A stretch of DNA of 64,000 bases from Pseudoxanthomonas sp. SL93 (GTDB lineage: Bacteria > Pseudomonadota > Gammaproteobacteria > Xanthomonadales > Xanthomonadaceae): contig NZ_CP113065.1 of assembly GCF_026625825.1 (NCBI RefSeq), positions 3,038,001-3,102,000 of the forward strand, read 5' to 3'. The translations under genes were made by a program, and so were the position numbers. Every line of letters begins with the position of its first letter. Within the stretch, counting starts at the first letter, position 1. Below, piece by piece: positions 36,186-45,926 of this stretch. A model generated the notes under the pieces. That model made no database searches. It was given only the letters and a program-made list of their open reading frames with translations, and had not been told where the DNA came from.

Positions 36186-39100
36186 ATGAACGGTAGAGTT
36201 TTACGGAAAGCGGCGCTGTGCATGGCGCTGGGTGCGTGCCTGGGTTCGATGGCGCCGCTGGCCATGGCGCAGAGCGCCACCGGTGCGGTGGCGGGTCGCG
36301 CCAGCGCGGGCGACCAGATCATGGTCGTCAACAAGGCCACGGGCGCCAGCCGTACGGCGACGGTCGGTGCGGATGGCGTCTATCGCCTGACCCAGCTGCC
36401 GGTCGGTGACTACGAGCTGCGGGTGGTGCGGGGTGGGCAGCCGGTAGGCCAGAGCGTCACCGTCAACGTGGCGCTGGGCGGCACCACGGCGGTGAACCTT
36501 GGTGCCGAGGGCAACCTGGTCAATCTGGATGCGGTGGAAGTGGTGGGTTCGCGCGTCGTCAATCGCGTGGACGTGTACTCCACCGAAGTGGCCACCAACA
36601 TCAACCGCGAGGAGATCGCGCGCCTGCCGATCGACCAGAGCCTGACCTCGGTCGCCCTGGTCGCGCCGGGCGTGGTCGGCGGCAACTCGTCGTTCGGTGG
36701 CATTTCGTTCGGCGGCTCGTCGGTCGCCGAGAACTCGGTCTTCATCAACGGACTGAACGTCACCGACTTCTACCGGCGCCAGAGCTTTTCCACCGCGCCG
36801 TTCGACTTCTTCCAGGAGTTCCAGGTCAAGACCGGTGGATACTCGGTGGAGTTCGGGCGTGCCACCGGCGGTGTCATCAACGCGGTCACACGCCGTGGCA
36901 GCAACGAGCTCGATGGAGGCGTGACTTTCACCTTCGAACCCTCGGCGTGGGAGTCCAGCGCCGACGATCATGAATTCACCGATGTGAGCGCCACGGGTGT
37001 CCCCTCGCCGGTCTACTATCGCGCCAGCCGCGACCGGTCCAGCTTCACGAAGGCCAATGTCTGGGCCTCCGGCGCGCTGGTACAGGACCGGTTGTTCCTG
37101 TTCGCCATGTATGAGCAACGCGAGACTGACGCCCGTTACACGAGCACCAATGGCGCGATCTGGAACACGGCCGAGAATGGCGACGGCTTCTGGGGCGCCA
37201 AGCTCGACTGGAACATCACCGACAACCACATGCTGGAGTTGCTGGCGTTCTCCGACGAAACGGAAACGCTCTCTGATGCGTATTCGTACAACTGGAACGA
37301 TGCGGTCATCAACAGCTACATCGGCGGCAACACCGTCGAGGGCGGAGGAAACAGCGGCTCGCTTACCTACACGGGCCACTTCGGTGAGAACTTCACCGCC
37401 AAGGCCATGTACGGCATCAACGAGAGCAAGGCGATCACTTTCTCGTCCGCCGATCCGCTGTGCTCGCAGGTCATCATCGATTCCAGCTACAACGCGACCT
37501 ACAACGCGATGGGGCGCCCCGCGGTGAGTTGCCATCCGAGCACCAGTTCGTCGGTCGTGGACCACAATGACGAACGCAAGGTCGGCCGCCTGGACTTCGA
37601 ATGGACGCTCGGTGACCACCTGCTGCGCTTCGGCGTGGACAGTGAAGAGATGACCACCGACCGCACGACCTTCTATCCGGGTCCCGAGGGAACGCGTTAC
37701 ACCGTGTACTCGCGCGCCCCGGGCTCACCACTGGACAACGGGGCGACGGTGCCTGCCGGCGTCAATGCCATCGTCATGGGTCGCAGGCGCGCCGACGGCG
37801 GCACGTTCGAAACCACCGCGAACGCCTTGTACGTGGAAGACACCTGGAACATCACGCCCAGCCTGATGCTGAACCTGGGCCTGCGCGTGGACGCATTCGA
37901 GAACAAGACCGCCGCCGGTGGCAGCTTCATCAAGATGGACGACCTGGTGTCGCCGCGCGTGGGCTTTTCCTGGGACATGAAGGATGATGGCAGGATGAAG
38001 CTGTTCGGCAATGCCGGCCGCTACTACCTGCCCGTCACCAACAACATCAACTACACCTTCGCCGGTGGCCTCACCGACGAGTACACGTACTGGGCACTGG
38101 GCGGCTGGACGCCTGCCACCAACCCGGTGACCGGCGCGTCGTACATGGCACCGGTGCTGGGCGCCCAGATCGGCCCGGTGGACGACGACATGAACATCAC
38201 CGTCGGCGACCTGCGCCAGAGCGTGGACCGCGACCTGGATGCGGTGTACCAGGACGAGTTCATCCTCGGCTTCCAGGGCATGCTCAGCCAGACGTGGTCG
38301 TGGGGCATCAACGGCACCTACCGCAAGATGGAGAACGCGCTGGACGACGTGCGCATCAACGCCCTGTGCGGCGTACGCCACGGCACCCTGTTCCCGATCG
38401 CCAACCCCGGTGAGGACCTGACCTTGTGGGGCACCACCGCGATGGGCTGCGCCCAGGACGGCTGGGTCACCATCGACACCTCCAAGGAAGGCTACATCAC
38501 GGTCGGCAGCAACCGAATCATCGGTTACAAGGAGCCGCGCCGTACGTACAAGGCGGTGGAACTTCAGATCGACCGTGCGTGGGACGACAAGTGGGCGTTC
38601 AATGCGTCGTACCTCTGGTCGAAGCTGGAAGGCAACCACGAAGGCCCGGTCAATTCCGACACCAACTACGGCGACACCGGCATGGTCCAGCACTGGGATC
38701 ATCCGGCCATCAACGAGCGTTACGGCGTCCTGTTCAACGACCACGAGCACCAGATCAAGCTGCGCGGCAGCTACAAGCTCAACGAGATGTGGACGTTCGG
38801 CGGCACCTTCACCGCCCTCTCCGGCGCGCCGATCACCGCACATGGCGTGACCTGGCCGGATGAGAACTTCGCGGTGGGCAGTTTCACCAGCGAGGGCAGC
38901 GGCGGCGGCAGCGGCTGGATCTGCGTGTCCAACTGTTCCGGTGTCTGGAACCAGCGCGTGCACGAGTACACCGAACGCGGCGCGTTCGGCCGCATGCCAT
39001 GGACCTACAACCTGGGCACCAGTGTCACCTGGACCCTGCCGGTGGAAGGCATCGACCTGAAGGCCCGTTTCTCGATCTACAACCTGCTCAACGACCAGGA

Positions 39101-39221
39101 AGTCATCAACGTGCGGCAACGCTACGAAAGAGGCCCCGGCGACTACAGGACCACCTTCGGCACCGGTACCCGCTGGCAGTCGCCGCGTTATGCGCAACTG
39201 GTCGTGAGCTGGAACTTCTGA
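36186..39221 (+). CDS. TonB-dependent receptor, Oar type (carboxypeptidase-regulatory-like N-domain)
   Basis: 1011 residues. Signal peptide MNGRVLRKAALCMALGACLG..MAQS. Residues about 38-115 form a carboxypeptidase-regulatory-like beta domain (VVNKATGASRTATVGADGVYRL), followed by the plug (INREEIARLPIDQSL ... EFGRATGGVINAVTRRGSNE) and a long beta-barrel ending in QLVVSWNF with a terminal Phe. AGGAGAGAG precedes the ATG. It would import a bulky ligand across the outer membrane with TonB energy; linkage to murein peptidases suggests muropeptides or peptides. A strong terminator follows. Confidence 0.9.
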   Translation: MNGRVLRKAALCMALGACLGSMAPLAMAQSATGAVAGRASAGDQIMVVNKATGASRTATVGADGVYRLTQLPVGDYELRVVRGGQPVGQSVTVNVALGGTTAVNLGAEGNLVNLDAVEVVGSRVVNRVDVYSTEVATNINREEIARLPIDQSLTSVALVAPGVVGGNSSFGGISFGGSSVAENSVFINGLNVTDFYRRQSFSTAPFDFFQEFQVKTGGYSVEFGRATGGVINAVTRRGSNELDGGVTFTFEPSAWESSADDHEFTDVSATGVPSPVYYRASRDRSSFTKANVWASGALVQDRLFLFAMYEQRETDARYTSTNGAIWNTAENGDGFWGAKLDWNITDNHMLELLAFSDETETLSDAYSYNWNDAVINSYIGGNTVEGGGNSGSLTYTGHFGENFTAKAMYGINESKAITFSSADPLCSQVIIDSSYNATYNAMGRPAVSCHPSTSSSVVDHNDERKVGRLDFEWTLGDHLLRFGVDSEEMTTDRTTFYPGPEGTRYTVYSRAPGSPLDNGATVPAGVNAIVMGRRRADGGTFETTANALYVEDTWNITPSLMLNLGLRVDAFENKTAAGGSFIKMDDLVSPRVGFSWDMKDDGRMKLFGNAGRYYLPVTNNINYTFAGGLTDEYTYWALGGWTPATNPVTGASYMAPVLGAQIGPVDDDMNITVGDLRQSVDRDLDAVYQDEFILGFQGMLSQTWSWGINGTYRKMENALDDVRINALCGVRHGTLFPIANPGEDLTLWGTTAMGCAQDGWVTIDTSKEGYITVGSNRIIGYKEPRRTYKAVELQIDRAWDDKWAFNASYLWSKLEGNHEGPVNSDTNYGDTGMVQHWDHPAINERYGVLFNDHEHQIKLRGSYKLNEMWTFGGTFTALSGAPITAHGVTWPDENFAVGSFTSEGSGGGSGWICVSNCSGVWNQRVHEYTERGAFGRMPWTYNLGTSVTWTLPVEGIDLKARFSIYNLLNDQEVINVRQRYERGPGDYRTTFGTGTRWQSPRYAQLVVSWNF

Positions 39222-39286
39222 GTACCTGCTCCTTGCCTGCCCGTGCCGGCAAGGGGCGCCGCTTGCCCCTCCATGGATTTCCCTCC

Positions 39287-39316
39287 GGCCCGCCCCTGGT
39301 GGCGGGCCTTTCTTTT
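39287..39316 (+). terminator. Rho-independent terminator after the Oar-type receptor
   Basis: Perfect 8-bp stem GGCCCGCC / GGCGGGCC with loop CCTGGT, followed by TTTCTTTT, 65 nt after the receptor stop codon. The amidase gene 99 nt further on therefore depends on read-through or an unseen promoter. Confidence 0.85.
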
Positions 39317-39414
39317 GAATGCATCCCGCAGAAACCGCACGTGCCCGGCGCGGCGACGTGTCCGCAACCTTCATTCGTGGTATCCCTCTCTCCGTCGTTA
39401 TCCAAGGAGGTCGC

Positions 39415-40239
39415 ATGTCCACACTGCTGCCTGCAACACGCTGGCGCCGTACCGTTCGCGAGGTGTCGCGCGTCGCCGCGGTGCTGGCCATCGTGCTGCT
39501 CACGGCGTGTGCCCACACCGGAAAACGCAATCCGCTGGCCACCTGGGTGCCGTCGGACAATTTCAATGAACGCGGCGCCATCCTGATCGTCCTGCATTTC
39601 ACCGACCAGGAATCCGTGCAGCAGTCACTGGATACCCTGCGCGGCCGCAACAGCGGCGGCCGCGTGAGTTCGCACTACCTGATCGGCAAGGACGGCCATC
39701 GTTACCAGCTGGTTTCCGACGACAAGCGCGCCTGGCATGCCGGCGCGGGAAGCTGGGGCAGGATCACCGACGTCAACGCCGCGTCCATCGGCATCGAGAT
39801 CGACAACGACGGCCACACGCCGTTTCCCGACGCGCAGATCGACAGCCTGATCGTGCTGTTGCGTGACCTCACCGAACGCCTCGACATTCCACCCTCGCAG
39901 ATCATCGGCCATTCGGATCTCGCACCGGCGCGCAAGGTCGATCCGGGCCCGTTGTTCCCCTGGAAGCGATTGGCCGACGCCGGTTTCGGCATCTGGCCTG
40001 CCGCGGATGCCGGCGAACCCCCTGCGGGCTTTGATCCCTGGATGGCCCTGCAGGCGATCGGCTATCCGCTCAAGGACAGGCCGGCGGCCGTGCGCGCGTT
40101 CCATCACCGCTTTCGCGGCATCGATACGCACGAACTGGACGCGGAGGATCTGCGCATCCTGCATGCATTGACGCGCACTTCGAATGTGAGTTCGACATCG
40201 CCCCTCCGTGCCGACGACGTCAAACAGGATGCTCGGTGA
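39415..40239 (+). CDS. N-acetylmuramoyl-L-alanine amidase (AmpD/Amidase_2 type), lipoprotein
   Basis: 274 residues from the ATG behind a perfect AAGGAGG. The N-terminal segment ends in LLTAC with lipobox Cys32, so it is a periplasmic or outer-membrane lipoprotein. Amidase_2 zinc ligands are visible: His61 (VLHFT), His166 (IIGHSDLAPARK) and Asp176 (VDPGPLFPW), with catalytic Lys174; SSHYLIGKDG is the family's second motif. It cuts the MurNAc-L-Ala bond, releasing stem peptides. E. coli AmiD is also a lipoprotein of this type. It fits as the first cutter in a murein-peptide import system. Confidence 0.9.
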   Translation: MSTLLPATRWRRTVREVSRVAAVLAIVLLTACAHTGKRNPLATWVPSDNFNERGAILIVLHFTDQESVQQSLDTLRGRNSGGRVSSHYLIGKDGHRYQLVSDDKRAWHAGAGSWGRITDVNAASIGIEIDNDGHTPFPDAQIDSLIVLLRDLTERLDIPPSQIIGHSDLAPARKVDPGPLFPWKRLADAGFGIWPAADAGEPPAGFDPWMALQAIGYPLKDRPAAVRAFHHRFRGIDTHELDAEDLRILHALTRTSNVSSTSPLRADDVKQDAR

Positions 40240-40575
40240 AGAATAATCCGGTCAGTCGATGAGAGTGTGCGGAATAGTTTATTGACTGCCCTGGAGTGCC
40301 GTGCTACATCGAATCACAGGGGTGTTGCATGACGGGTGATGCGCGGCTGCGCGGGTGAAGACCGGTGCGGTTTCCGCAGGGACAGGCGGAGTGGATGCAG
40401 AAGGTCACGTCGTGCCGGGGATGCATGCATCCGCCCGGAGGATGGCGTGGTGGGTGCGGTGACAGCGTGCGCCGGCAGCGTGAAGCCGGTGGCTGGTACC
40501 AACCGCGGGATACAGGGTTCGTTTCCCATCATGACTGTCGCGTGTCGCCATGCTCTTTCATCGAGGAGGTCTCGC
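40240..40575 (+). other. 336-nt gap: promoter and long leader of the second TonB receptor
   Basis: Besides the promoter at 40273-40310, this gap holds AAGAATAA right at the amidase stop codon (40239-40246, shared with 34538-34545), a perfect 14-bp palindrome GGATGCATGCATCC (40419-40432), and about 260 nt of predicted leader before the receptor ATG. No credible small ORF with a ribosome-binding site was seen. The open frame from 40336 simply runs into the receptor gene. Confidence 0.5.
40273..40310 (+). promoter_or_regulatory. Promoter plus shared operator-like element of the second receptor operon
   Basis: AATAGTTTATT (9 of 11 bases as in 34541-34551) runs into TTGACT, 17 nt, TACATC. Both the element and the core promoter copy the arrangement before the transglutaminase gene 5.7 kb away, which indicates common control of both blocks. 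Confidence 0.6.
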
Positions 40576-43500
40576 ATGCCCGTTCGACGTCGTTCCCCCC
40601 AGGCCGCCCATCTTGCCGCCGCCATCGTGCTGGGCCTGGCCACGCCGGGCATCGCATCCGCCCAGGCCGATGCACCCGCCGCGCTGACGCCGGCGAACGA
40701 ATCCGTCTCGCGCACGCTGGACACCGTCTCGGTCACCGGCTCACGCATCAAGCGCACGGACATCGAGACGCAGCTGCCGATCACCGTGTTCAAGAAGGAG
40801 CAGATCGACGCGCTGGGCATCACGTCGGCAGAACAGCTGCTGATGCACATGAACATCGCCGGCAATTCGTCCGACAACCTCGCCAGCAACGGCGGCATCG
40901 TGTCGGAGGAACAGCGCGGCAACAACGGCGTGTCCGGCGCGAACCTGCGTGGCCAGGGCGCCGATGCCACGCTGGTGCTGCTGAACGGCCGTCGCGTCGC
41001 CACGCACGGCCTGAAAGGGCGCGCGGTGGACCTGAACTCCATTCCGTTCGCGGCCATCGATCGCGTCGAGGTACTGCGTGACGGCGCATCGGCCGTCTAC
41101 GGTACGGACGCCATCGGTGGCGTGATCAACTTCATCACCAAGACCGACTACACCGGCGTGGAAGCCTCGGCCTTCGCCGATGTCACCGAAGCCGGCGGCG
41201 GCAACATCTACCGCGCCAACCTGCTGGCCGGCTGGGGTGACCTGGATGTGGACCGGTGGAATGTCTTCGGTACCGTGACGTTCAAGAAGAACGAGGTGCT
41301 GCGGGGCACCGACCGCGATTTCTCCAACACCTTCCAGGCCAGCCGCGGGCTGTCGCCGGATACGCGCGGCACGCCATTCGCCACGGTCTTCAGCCTGGGC
41401 ACGACGGGCGTGGGTGCGAGCAGCCTGATCCGCAACGGCCTGGTCGACCCGGCCGATCCGCCCAGTGCCACGCCGTTGCGGCAGACCGGCATCAACATCC
41501 TCGACCTGCCCGGCGGTGCCGGCTGCGAGAACGGCGGCGACATGATGGGGCCGTACGACCATCGCCTGTGGAACGTGCCGGCATCACGGTTCGCGTGCGC
41601 CTGGGATTACCCGGCCGCGGCGATCATCCAGCAGCCGCAGGAAAGCGTGGACTTCATCGGCCGTGCGACGTTCAGGATCGCCGACAACCACCGCGTGTTC
41701 GTCGAGTTCATGGGCTCCGAGGTCGATGTCGAAAAGACCTTCGAACCCAACCAGATCTCCTCCAGCACGTCCACCGCGACCACCGCGCTGGGCCCCAGCA
41801 CCTGGTATCCGCTCAACGCGGTGACGCAGGGCACCTACGACATGGTCTACAACGCTCTGGCCGGCTACTTCGGCGCGGGCAACCTGAACTATGGCGCGCC
41901 CATTGCCTACCGGTGGCGCTGCATCGCGTGCGGTCCGCGACGGATCGAGACGAACACCACCTCGTACCGGTTGCTGACCGCATTCGAAGGCGCGCTCGGC
42001 ACCTGGGACTACAACGTGGGCCTGTCGCGGGCATCCAGCAAATCCGATTCCACCCTGCGCGGCGGTTTCCATTACACCGATGCCCTGCGCACGGCACTGG
42101 GAAGCGGGCTGATCAATCCCTTCCTGATGCCTGGCCAGAGCCAGAGCCCGGAGGCCATGGCCGCGCTGGAAGCGGCGTCGGCCACCGGCGTGATGCTGTA
42201 CGGCGGAGAATCGATCATGACCCAGATCGATGCCACGTTCTCCGGCAGCCTGGGTTTCTCGCTGCCGGGTGGCGAGGTGCTGGCCGCGACCGGCTTCGAC
42301 CTGCGGCGCGAGGAGTTCAAGTTCGACGGAGACTCGCGCGTGGACAAGCGGCCCATCTTCAATGCGCCGTTCGACGAATCCAACATCCTGCAGGACGTCA
42401 GCCGCGACATCAAAGCCGTGTTCGCGGAAGTCTACCTGCCCATCCTCGACAACCTGGACGTCACGCTGGCCGGTCGCTACGACGAATACGACGGCTTCGG
42501 CAGCACCACCAATCCCAAGGTGTCCTTCAGCTACCAGCCGATCGAGGCATTGCTGTTCCGCGGCGCGTACAGCACGGGTTTCAAGGTGCCTTCGTTCAAC
42601 CAGCTGTTCAACGGCGTGACCGAGACGCAGTACACCGGCCTGGACCTGGCGGACCCCGCCACCTGTCCCAGCGGCGTCGCGAATGCCGCCGTGCCGGGCT
42701 GCGAGGCGATCCGCCCGGTGATCCTGACCGGCGGCAAGGAAGACCTGGAGCCGGAAGAATCCAGGCAGAAGAGCCTGGGTGTGGTGATCGCGCCGGTGGA
42801 CTGGTTCAACGTCAGCCTCGACTGGTGGGAAATCGAGCGCGAGAACACCATCCGCTCGGCGCCGCAGGAGGTGCTGGTCCAGTACTACGACGTGTTCACC
42901 GCCAACTGGATCCGCGACGCCAGTGGCGAAGTGGTCGCGATCGACCGCCGCTACATCAACTCGGGCGGCAGCCTGATGGAAGGCATCGAGCTGGATGCCA
43001 ACCTGATGGGTGAACTGGCCGGCGGCAACTGGCGCGTCAACCTCAACGGCAGTTACATCGACACCTTCAAGACCAAGGCACTGGAGACGCTGCCGTACAC
43101 CGACAACCTGGTGGGCGACTACGTCCGCTACTACAACCTGCCGATCAAGTGGAAGCACACGCTGAGCTTCAGCTGGCAGCGTGGCGACTGGGGCCACAGC
43201 CTCACCCAGATCTACCGCGACGGCTACAACGACGAACTGCCGGTCAGCGTGCGCAACGGCAGCTATGTGCCGGAAGACTGGAACCCGTCCGTCTCCAGCT
43301 ACACCACGTACAACTACAGCGTCAGCTACGCAGGCTTCGACAGGATGAAGCTGACGTTCGGCATCAAGAACCTGCTGGACGAGGATCCGCCGTTCACCGC
43401 GCACCAGAATGACTATGCCGCCGGCGCCGGTTGGGAAACCCGCATCGCCGACCCACGTGGCCGTGCCTACAGCCTGCTGATGGAATACAGGTTCCACTGA
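40576..43500 (+). CDS. TonB-dependent receptor
   Basis: 974 residues from the ATG behind GAGGAGG; the frame is open 80 codons further upstream without support. Signal peptide MPVRRRSPQAAHLAAAIVLGLATPGIASAQ. A TonB-box-like stretch LDTVSVTGSRIKRTDIE precedes the plug (PITVFKKEQIDALGI ... ATLVLLNGRRVATHGL ... IDRVEVLRDGASAVYGTDAIGGVINFITK). The barrel ends YSLLMEYRFH, with a His after the usual terminal Phe. No N-terminal regulatory domain, unlike the other receptor, so the two are not duplicates. Ligand unknown; peptide or muropeptide inferred from neighbours. Confidence 0.9.
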   Translation: MPVRRRSPQAAHLAAAIVLGLATPGIASAQADAPAALTPANESVSRTLDTVSVTGSRIKRTDIETQLPITVFKKEQIDALGITSAEQLLMHMNIAGNSSDNLASNGGIVSEEQRGNNGVSGANLRGQGADATLVLLNGRRVATHGLKGRAVDLNSIPFAAIDRVEVLRDGASAVYGTDAIGGVINFITKTDYTGVEASAFADVTEAGGGNIYRANLLAGWGDLDVDRWNVFGTVTFKKNEVLRGTDRDFSNTFQASRGLSPDTRGTPFATVFSLGTTGVGASSLIRNGLVDPADPPSATPLRQTGINILDLPGGAGCENGGDMMGPYDHRLWNVPASRFACAWDYPAAAIIQQPQESVDFIGRATFRIADNHRVFVEFMGSEVDVEKTFEPNQISSSTSTATTALGPSTWYPLNAVTQGTYDMVYNALAGYFGAGNLNYGAPIAYRWRCIACGPRRIETNTTSYRLLTAFEGALGTWDYNVGLSRASSKSDSTLRGGFHYTDALRTALGSGLINPFLMPGQSQSPEAMAALEAASATGVMLYGGESIMTQIDATFSGSLGFSLPGGEVLAATGFDLRREEFKFDGDSRVDKRPIFNAPFDESNILQDVSRDIKAVFAEVYLPILDNLDVTLAGRYDEYDGFGSTTNPKVSFSYQPIEALLFRGAYSTGFKVPSFNQLFNGVTETQYTGLDLADPATCPSGVANAAVPGCEAIRPVILTGGKEDLEPEESRQKSLGVVIAPVDWFNVSLDWWEIERENTIRSAPQEVLVQYYDVFTANWIRDASGEVVAIDRRYINSGGSLMEGIELDANLMGELAGGNWRVNLNGSYIDTFKTKALETLPYTDNLVGDYVRYYNLPIKWKHTLSFSWQRGDWGHSLTQIYRDGYNDELPVSVRNGSYVPEDWNPSVSSYTTYNYSVSYAGFDRMKLTFGIKNLLDEDPPFTAHQNDYAAGAGWETRIADPRGRAYSLLMEYRFH

Positions 43501-43591
43501 CCCGGCGAAACGCCGCGCATGGGCGGGTGGTCCGGCAGGGCCATCCCTCGCTCGGCCTGTTCGCCCATCCCGCCGACACCACCGATACCGA

Positions 43592-45214
43592 ATGATGACC
43601 TCCCACGTCGATACCCCTCCCCACCCGCACAGCGGAAGCAGGACCTCCAGGCGCTCCGTCGCCCAACGCGCGTGCGTGCTGCTGGGCGCGTTGCTGTTCG
43701 CTGGCCAGGCGTCGGCCGATGACCTGGCGCCGCGCACCGCGATGGATGCGGCGTTCGAGCAGGCGATGGCGCGCTACCAGTTGCCGGGCCTGGCGGTCGG
43801 GGTCGTGCAGGACGGGCGCGTGGTGTATTCGCGCACCGCGGGCGAACTCGAGGCCGGCACAGGCCAGCCCATCGATGCCGATACGCTGTTCAAGATCGCA
43901 TCGAACAGCAAGGCCATGACCGCAGGCGTGCTGGCGCGGCTGGTCGATGCCGGCAAGCTGCGCTGGGACGATCCCGTCACCAGGTACCTGCCGGACTTCC
44001 GCATGCACGACCCGTGGGTCACGCAGCAGATGCAGGTGCGCGACCTGCTGATCCACAACAGCGGACTGGGCCTGGGCGCCGGTGACCTGATGCTGTGGCC
44101 GGAGCCCAACCGCTTCACGCGGAAGGACATCATCGCCGGGCTTGCGCACCTGAAGCCCACGCACAGCTTCCGTTCGCACTATGCCTACGACAACCTGCTG
44201 TACGTGGTCGCCGGCGAAGTCGCCGCGGCCGCGGGCGGCGCACCCTACGATGTCCTGATGAAGCGCGAGCTGTTCCAGCCGCTCGGGCTGAAGCGCTGCC
44301 AGGTGGGCGAGTGGAATCGCAGGCAGGTCGGCAATGTCGCGCAGCCGCACATGCGGACAGCGCAGGGCAACCGTGTCATCCGTGAAGATGGCGAGGTGAT
44401 ACCCGACATCACCTCGATGGCGGCCGGGGGCATCCGCTGCAGTCTCAATGACATGCTGACGTGGATGACGATGTGGCTGTCGCCCGACGCCACACCGGCC
44501 TGGTTGTCGCCGGCGCAGCGCAAGGCAGTCTGGACGCCGCACATGCCGATGCCCGTCAGCGCGCGCATGCGGGCATGGGACAACAGCCACGTCTCTGCCT
44601 ATGGCTACGGATGGCGCCTGTCCGACGTGAATGGGGTCTGGAAGGTCGCGCATACCGGCACGCTGGCGGGCATGTACTCCTCGGTGATCCTGCTGCCCGA
44701 CCAGCGCACCGGCATCGTCATCCTGATCAATGGCGAAGGCGGACAGGCGCGTACCGCACTGGGACAGGTATTGACCGATCGCTTCACCGCGCCGGGCAAG
44801 CAGACCTCCATCGACCACTACGCGGCCCTGCTGGAGGCGGAGCGCAGCGCGGAACGCACCGCCAATCCCGCCGCGGATACGTCCGCGCGCAGACCTGCAC
44901 GGCCTGCGGGCCTGCAGGACAGGCTGGGTCGTTACCGTGACCCCTGGTTCGGCGAGGTATCCATCTGCGCCACGGAGGGGCGCGTGCGCTTCGCTTCCGC
45001 GCGCTCACCGATGCTCACGGGCACCGTGATGCAGGTGGGCGAGCGCTGGCTGGTGGACTGGGACGAGGACAGCGTGGATGCCGAGCCGTGGCTGCATTTC
45101 GCGGCGGAGACCGGCAACGCAGCGACGCTCACGCTGTCGCACGTCGATCCCGACGCCGACTTCAGCTACGACTATGCCGACCTGGCGTTCACCCGAACGC
45201 AGGCGTGTGAATGA
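43592..45214 (+). CDS. Serine hydrolase of the class C beta-lactamase / D-aminopeptidase fold
   Basis: 540 residues. A twin-arginine-free signal (RACVLLGALLFAGQASA) exports it. Penicillin-binding-type motifs: SxxK as Ser104-Asn-Ser-Lys107, YxN in HYAYDNLLYV and HTG in VAHTGTLAGMYS. A DUF3471-like beta domain is at the C-terminus (DRLGRYRDPWFGEVSI). Proteins of this group include D-aminopeptidases, D,D-peptidases and esterases; beta-lactam hydrolysis is not implied. Next to a D,D-dipeptidase and a D-amino-acid dehydrogenase, action on D-amino-acid peptides is inferred. No obvious ribosome-binding site at the start. Confidence 0.85.
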   Translation: MMTSHVDTPPHPHSGSRTSRRSVAQRACVLLGALLFAGQASADDLAPRTAMDAAFEQAMARYQLPGLAVGVVQDGRVVYSRTAGELEAGTGQPIDADTLFKIASNSKAMTAGVLARLVDAGKLRWDDPVTRYLPDFRMHDPWVTQQMQVRDLLIHNSGLGLGAGDLMLWPEPNRFTRKDIIAGLAHLKPTHSFRSHYAYDNLLYVVAGEVAAAAGGAPYDVLMKRELFQPLGLKRCQVGEWNRRQVGNVAQPHMRTAQGNRVIREDGEVIPDITSMAAGGIRCSLNDMLTWMTMWLSPDATPAWLSPAQRKAVWTPHMPMPVSARMRAWDNSHVSAYGYGWRLSDVNGVWKVAHTGTLAGMYSSVILLPDQRTGIVILINGEGGQARTALGQVLTDRFTAPGKQTSIDHYAALLEAERSAERTANPAADTSARRPARPAGLQDRLGRYRDPWFGEVSICATEGRVRFASARSPMLTGTVMQVGERWLVDWDEDSVDAEPWLHFAAETGNAATLTLSHVDPDADFSYDYADLAFTRTQACE

Positions 45215-45215
45215 C

Positions 45216-45926
45216 ATGCGGGTCGCGTGGCTGCTGCCGCTGTTGATGGCATGCATGCTGCCGGCATGCGCCACGTCGCCGCCTTCGGTGCGCGTCTCGC
45301 CGGCAGCGACCCCGGCGGAGGCCGGACTGGTGGACATGGCGAGCCTGTCCGCCGACATGCGCTTCGACATCCGCTATGCGGGCAGCCACAACTTCGTCGG
45401 CGCGCCGGTGACCGGCTACGACGCTCCCAGATGCCTGTTGCTGAAGCCCGTGGCCGAGGCACTCGCGCGCGTCCAGCAGGACGTGCAAGGCGATGGCCTG
45501 GCATTGAAGGTATTCGACTGCTACCGGCCCGTGCGGGCGGTCAGGCACTTCGTGCGCTGGGCGCGCGATGCCGCGGACCAGCGGACCAAGGCCGAGTACT
45601 ACCCCGTGCTGGACAAGTCGACGCTGCTGGACGGCTACATCGCCGAGACCTCAGGCCACAGCCGTGGCGCCACGCTGGATCTGACACTGGTGCGTTGCGA
45701 AGGCGATGCCTGCACCGAACTGGACATGGGCACGGCCTTCGATTTCTTCGATCCGCGCGCCAACACCGCGCATGCCGACCTGTCGCCCGAGCAGAAAGCC
45801 AATCGCGCGCGTCTGGTTGAAGCGATGGCGCGTCACGGCTTCCACAATTACCCGATGGAATGGTGGCACTTCACCTTCCGGCCGGAACCTTCCCCCCAGA
45901 CTGCCTACGACGTCCCGATCCAATGA
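45216..45926 (+). CDS. D-Ala-D-Ala dipeptidase (VanX/DdpX family), lipoprotein
   Basis: 236 residues, starting one base after the upstream stop (a GTG three codons earlier is possible). MRVAWLLPLLMACMLPAC is a lipoprotein signal. The VanX zinc site is complete: His148 and Asp155 in SGHSRGATLD, His218 with catalytic Glu215 in MEWWHF, and Arg104 in DCYRP. It splits D-Ala-D-Ala (and related D,D-dipeptides) into free D-Ala. Being exported and in a scavenging cluster, it resembles the nutritional DdpX role rather than cytoplasmic glycopeptide resistance. Its stop overlaps the next ATG (ATGA). Confidence 0.92.
   Translation: MRVAWLLPLLMACMLPACATSPPSVRVSPAATPAEAGLVDMASLSADMRFDIRYAGSHNFVGAPVTGYDAPRCLLLKPVAEALARVQQDVQGDGLALKVFDCYRPVRAVRHFVRWARDAADQRTKAEYYPVLDKSTLLDGYIAETSGHSRGATLDLTLVRCEGDACTELDMGTAFDFFDPRANTAHADLSPEQKANRARLVEAMARHGFHNYPMEWWHFTFRPEPSPQTAYDVPIQ

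Noticed and set aside
43592..45214. Beta-lactamase (antibiotic resistance)
   Set aside because: SxxK, YxN and HTG are shared by many non-lactamase peptidases and esterases. The DUF3471-like tail and neighbours point to a peptidase, and no AmpR-type regulator is adjacent.
45216..45926. Glycopeptide (vancomycin) resistance by VanX
   Set aside because: No vanH/vanA-type ligase or VanRS is present, and the protein has a lipoprotein signal so it acts outside the cytoplasm. Nutritional use of D,D-dipeptides fits better.
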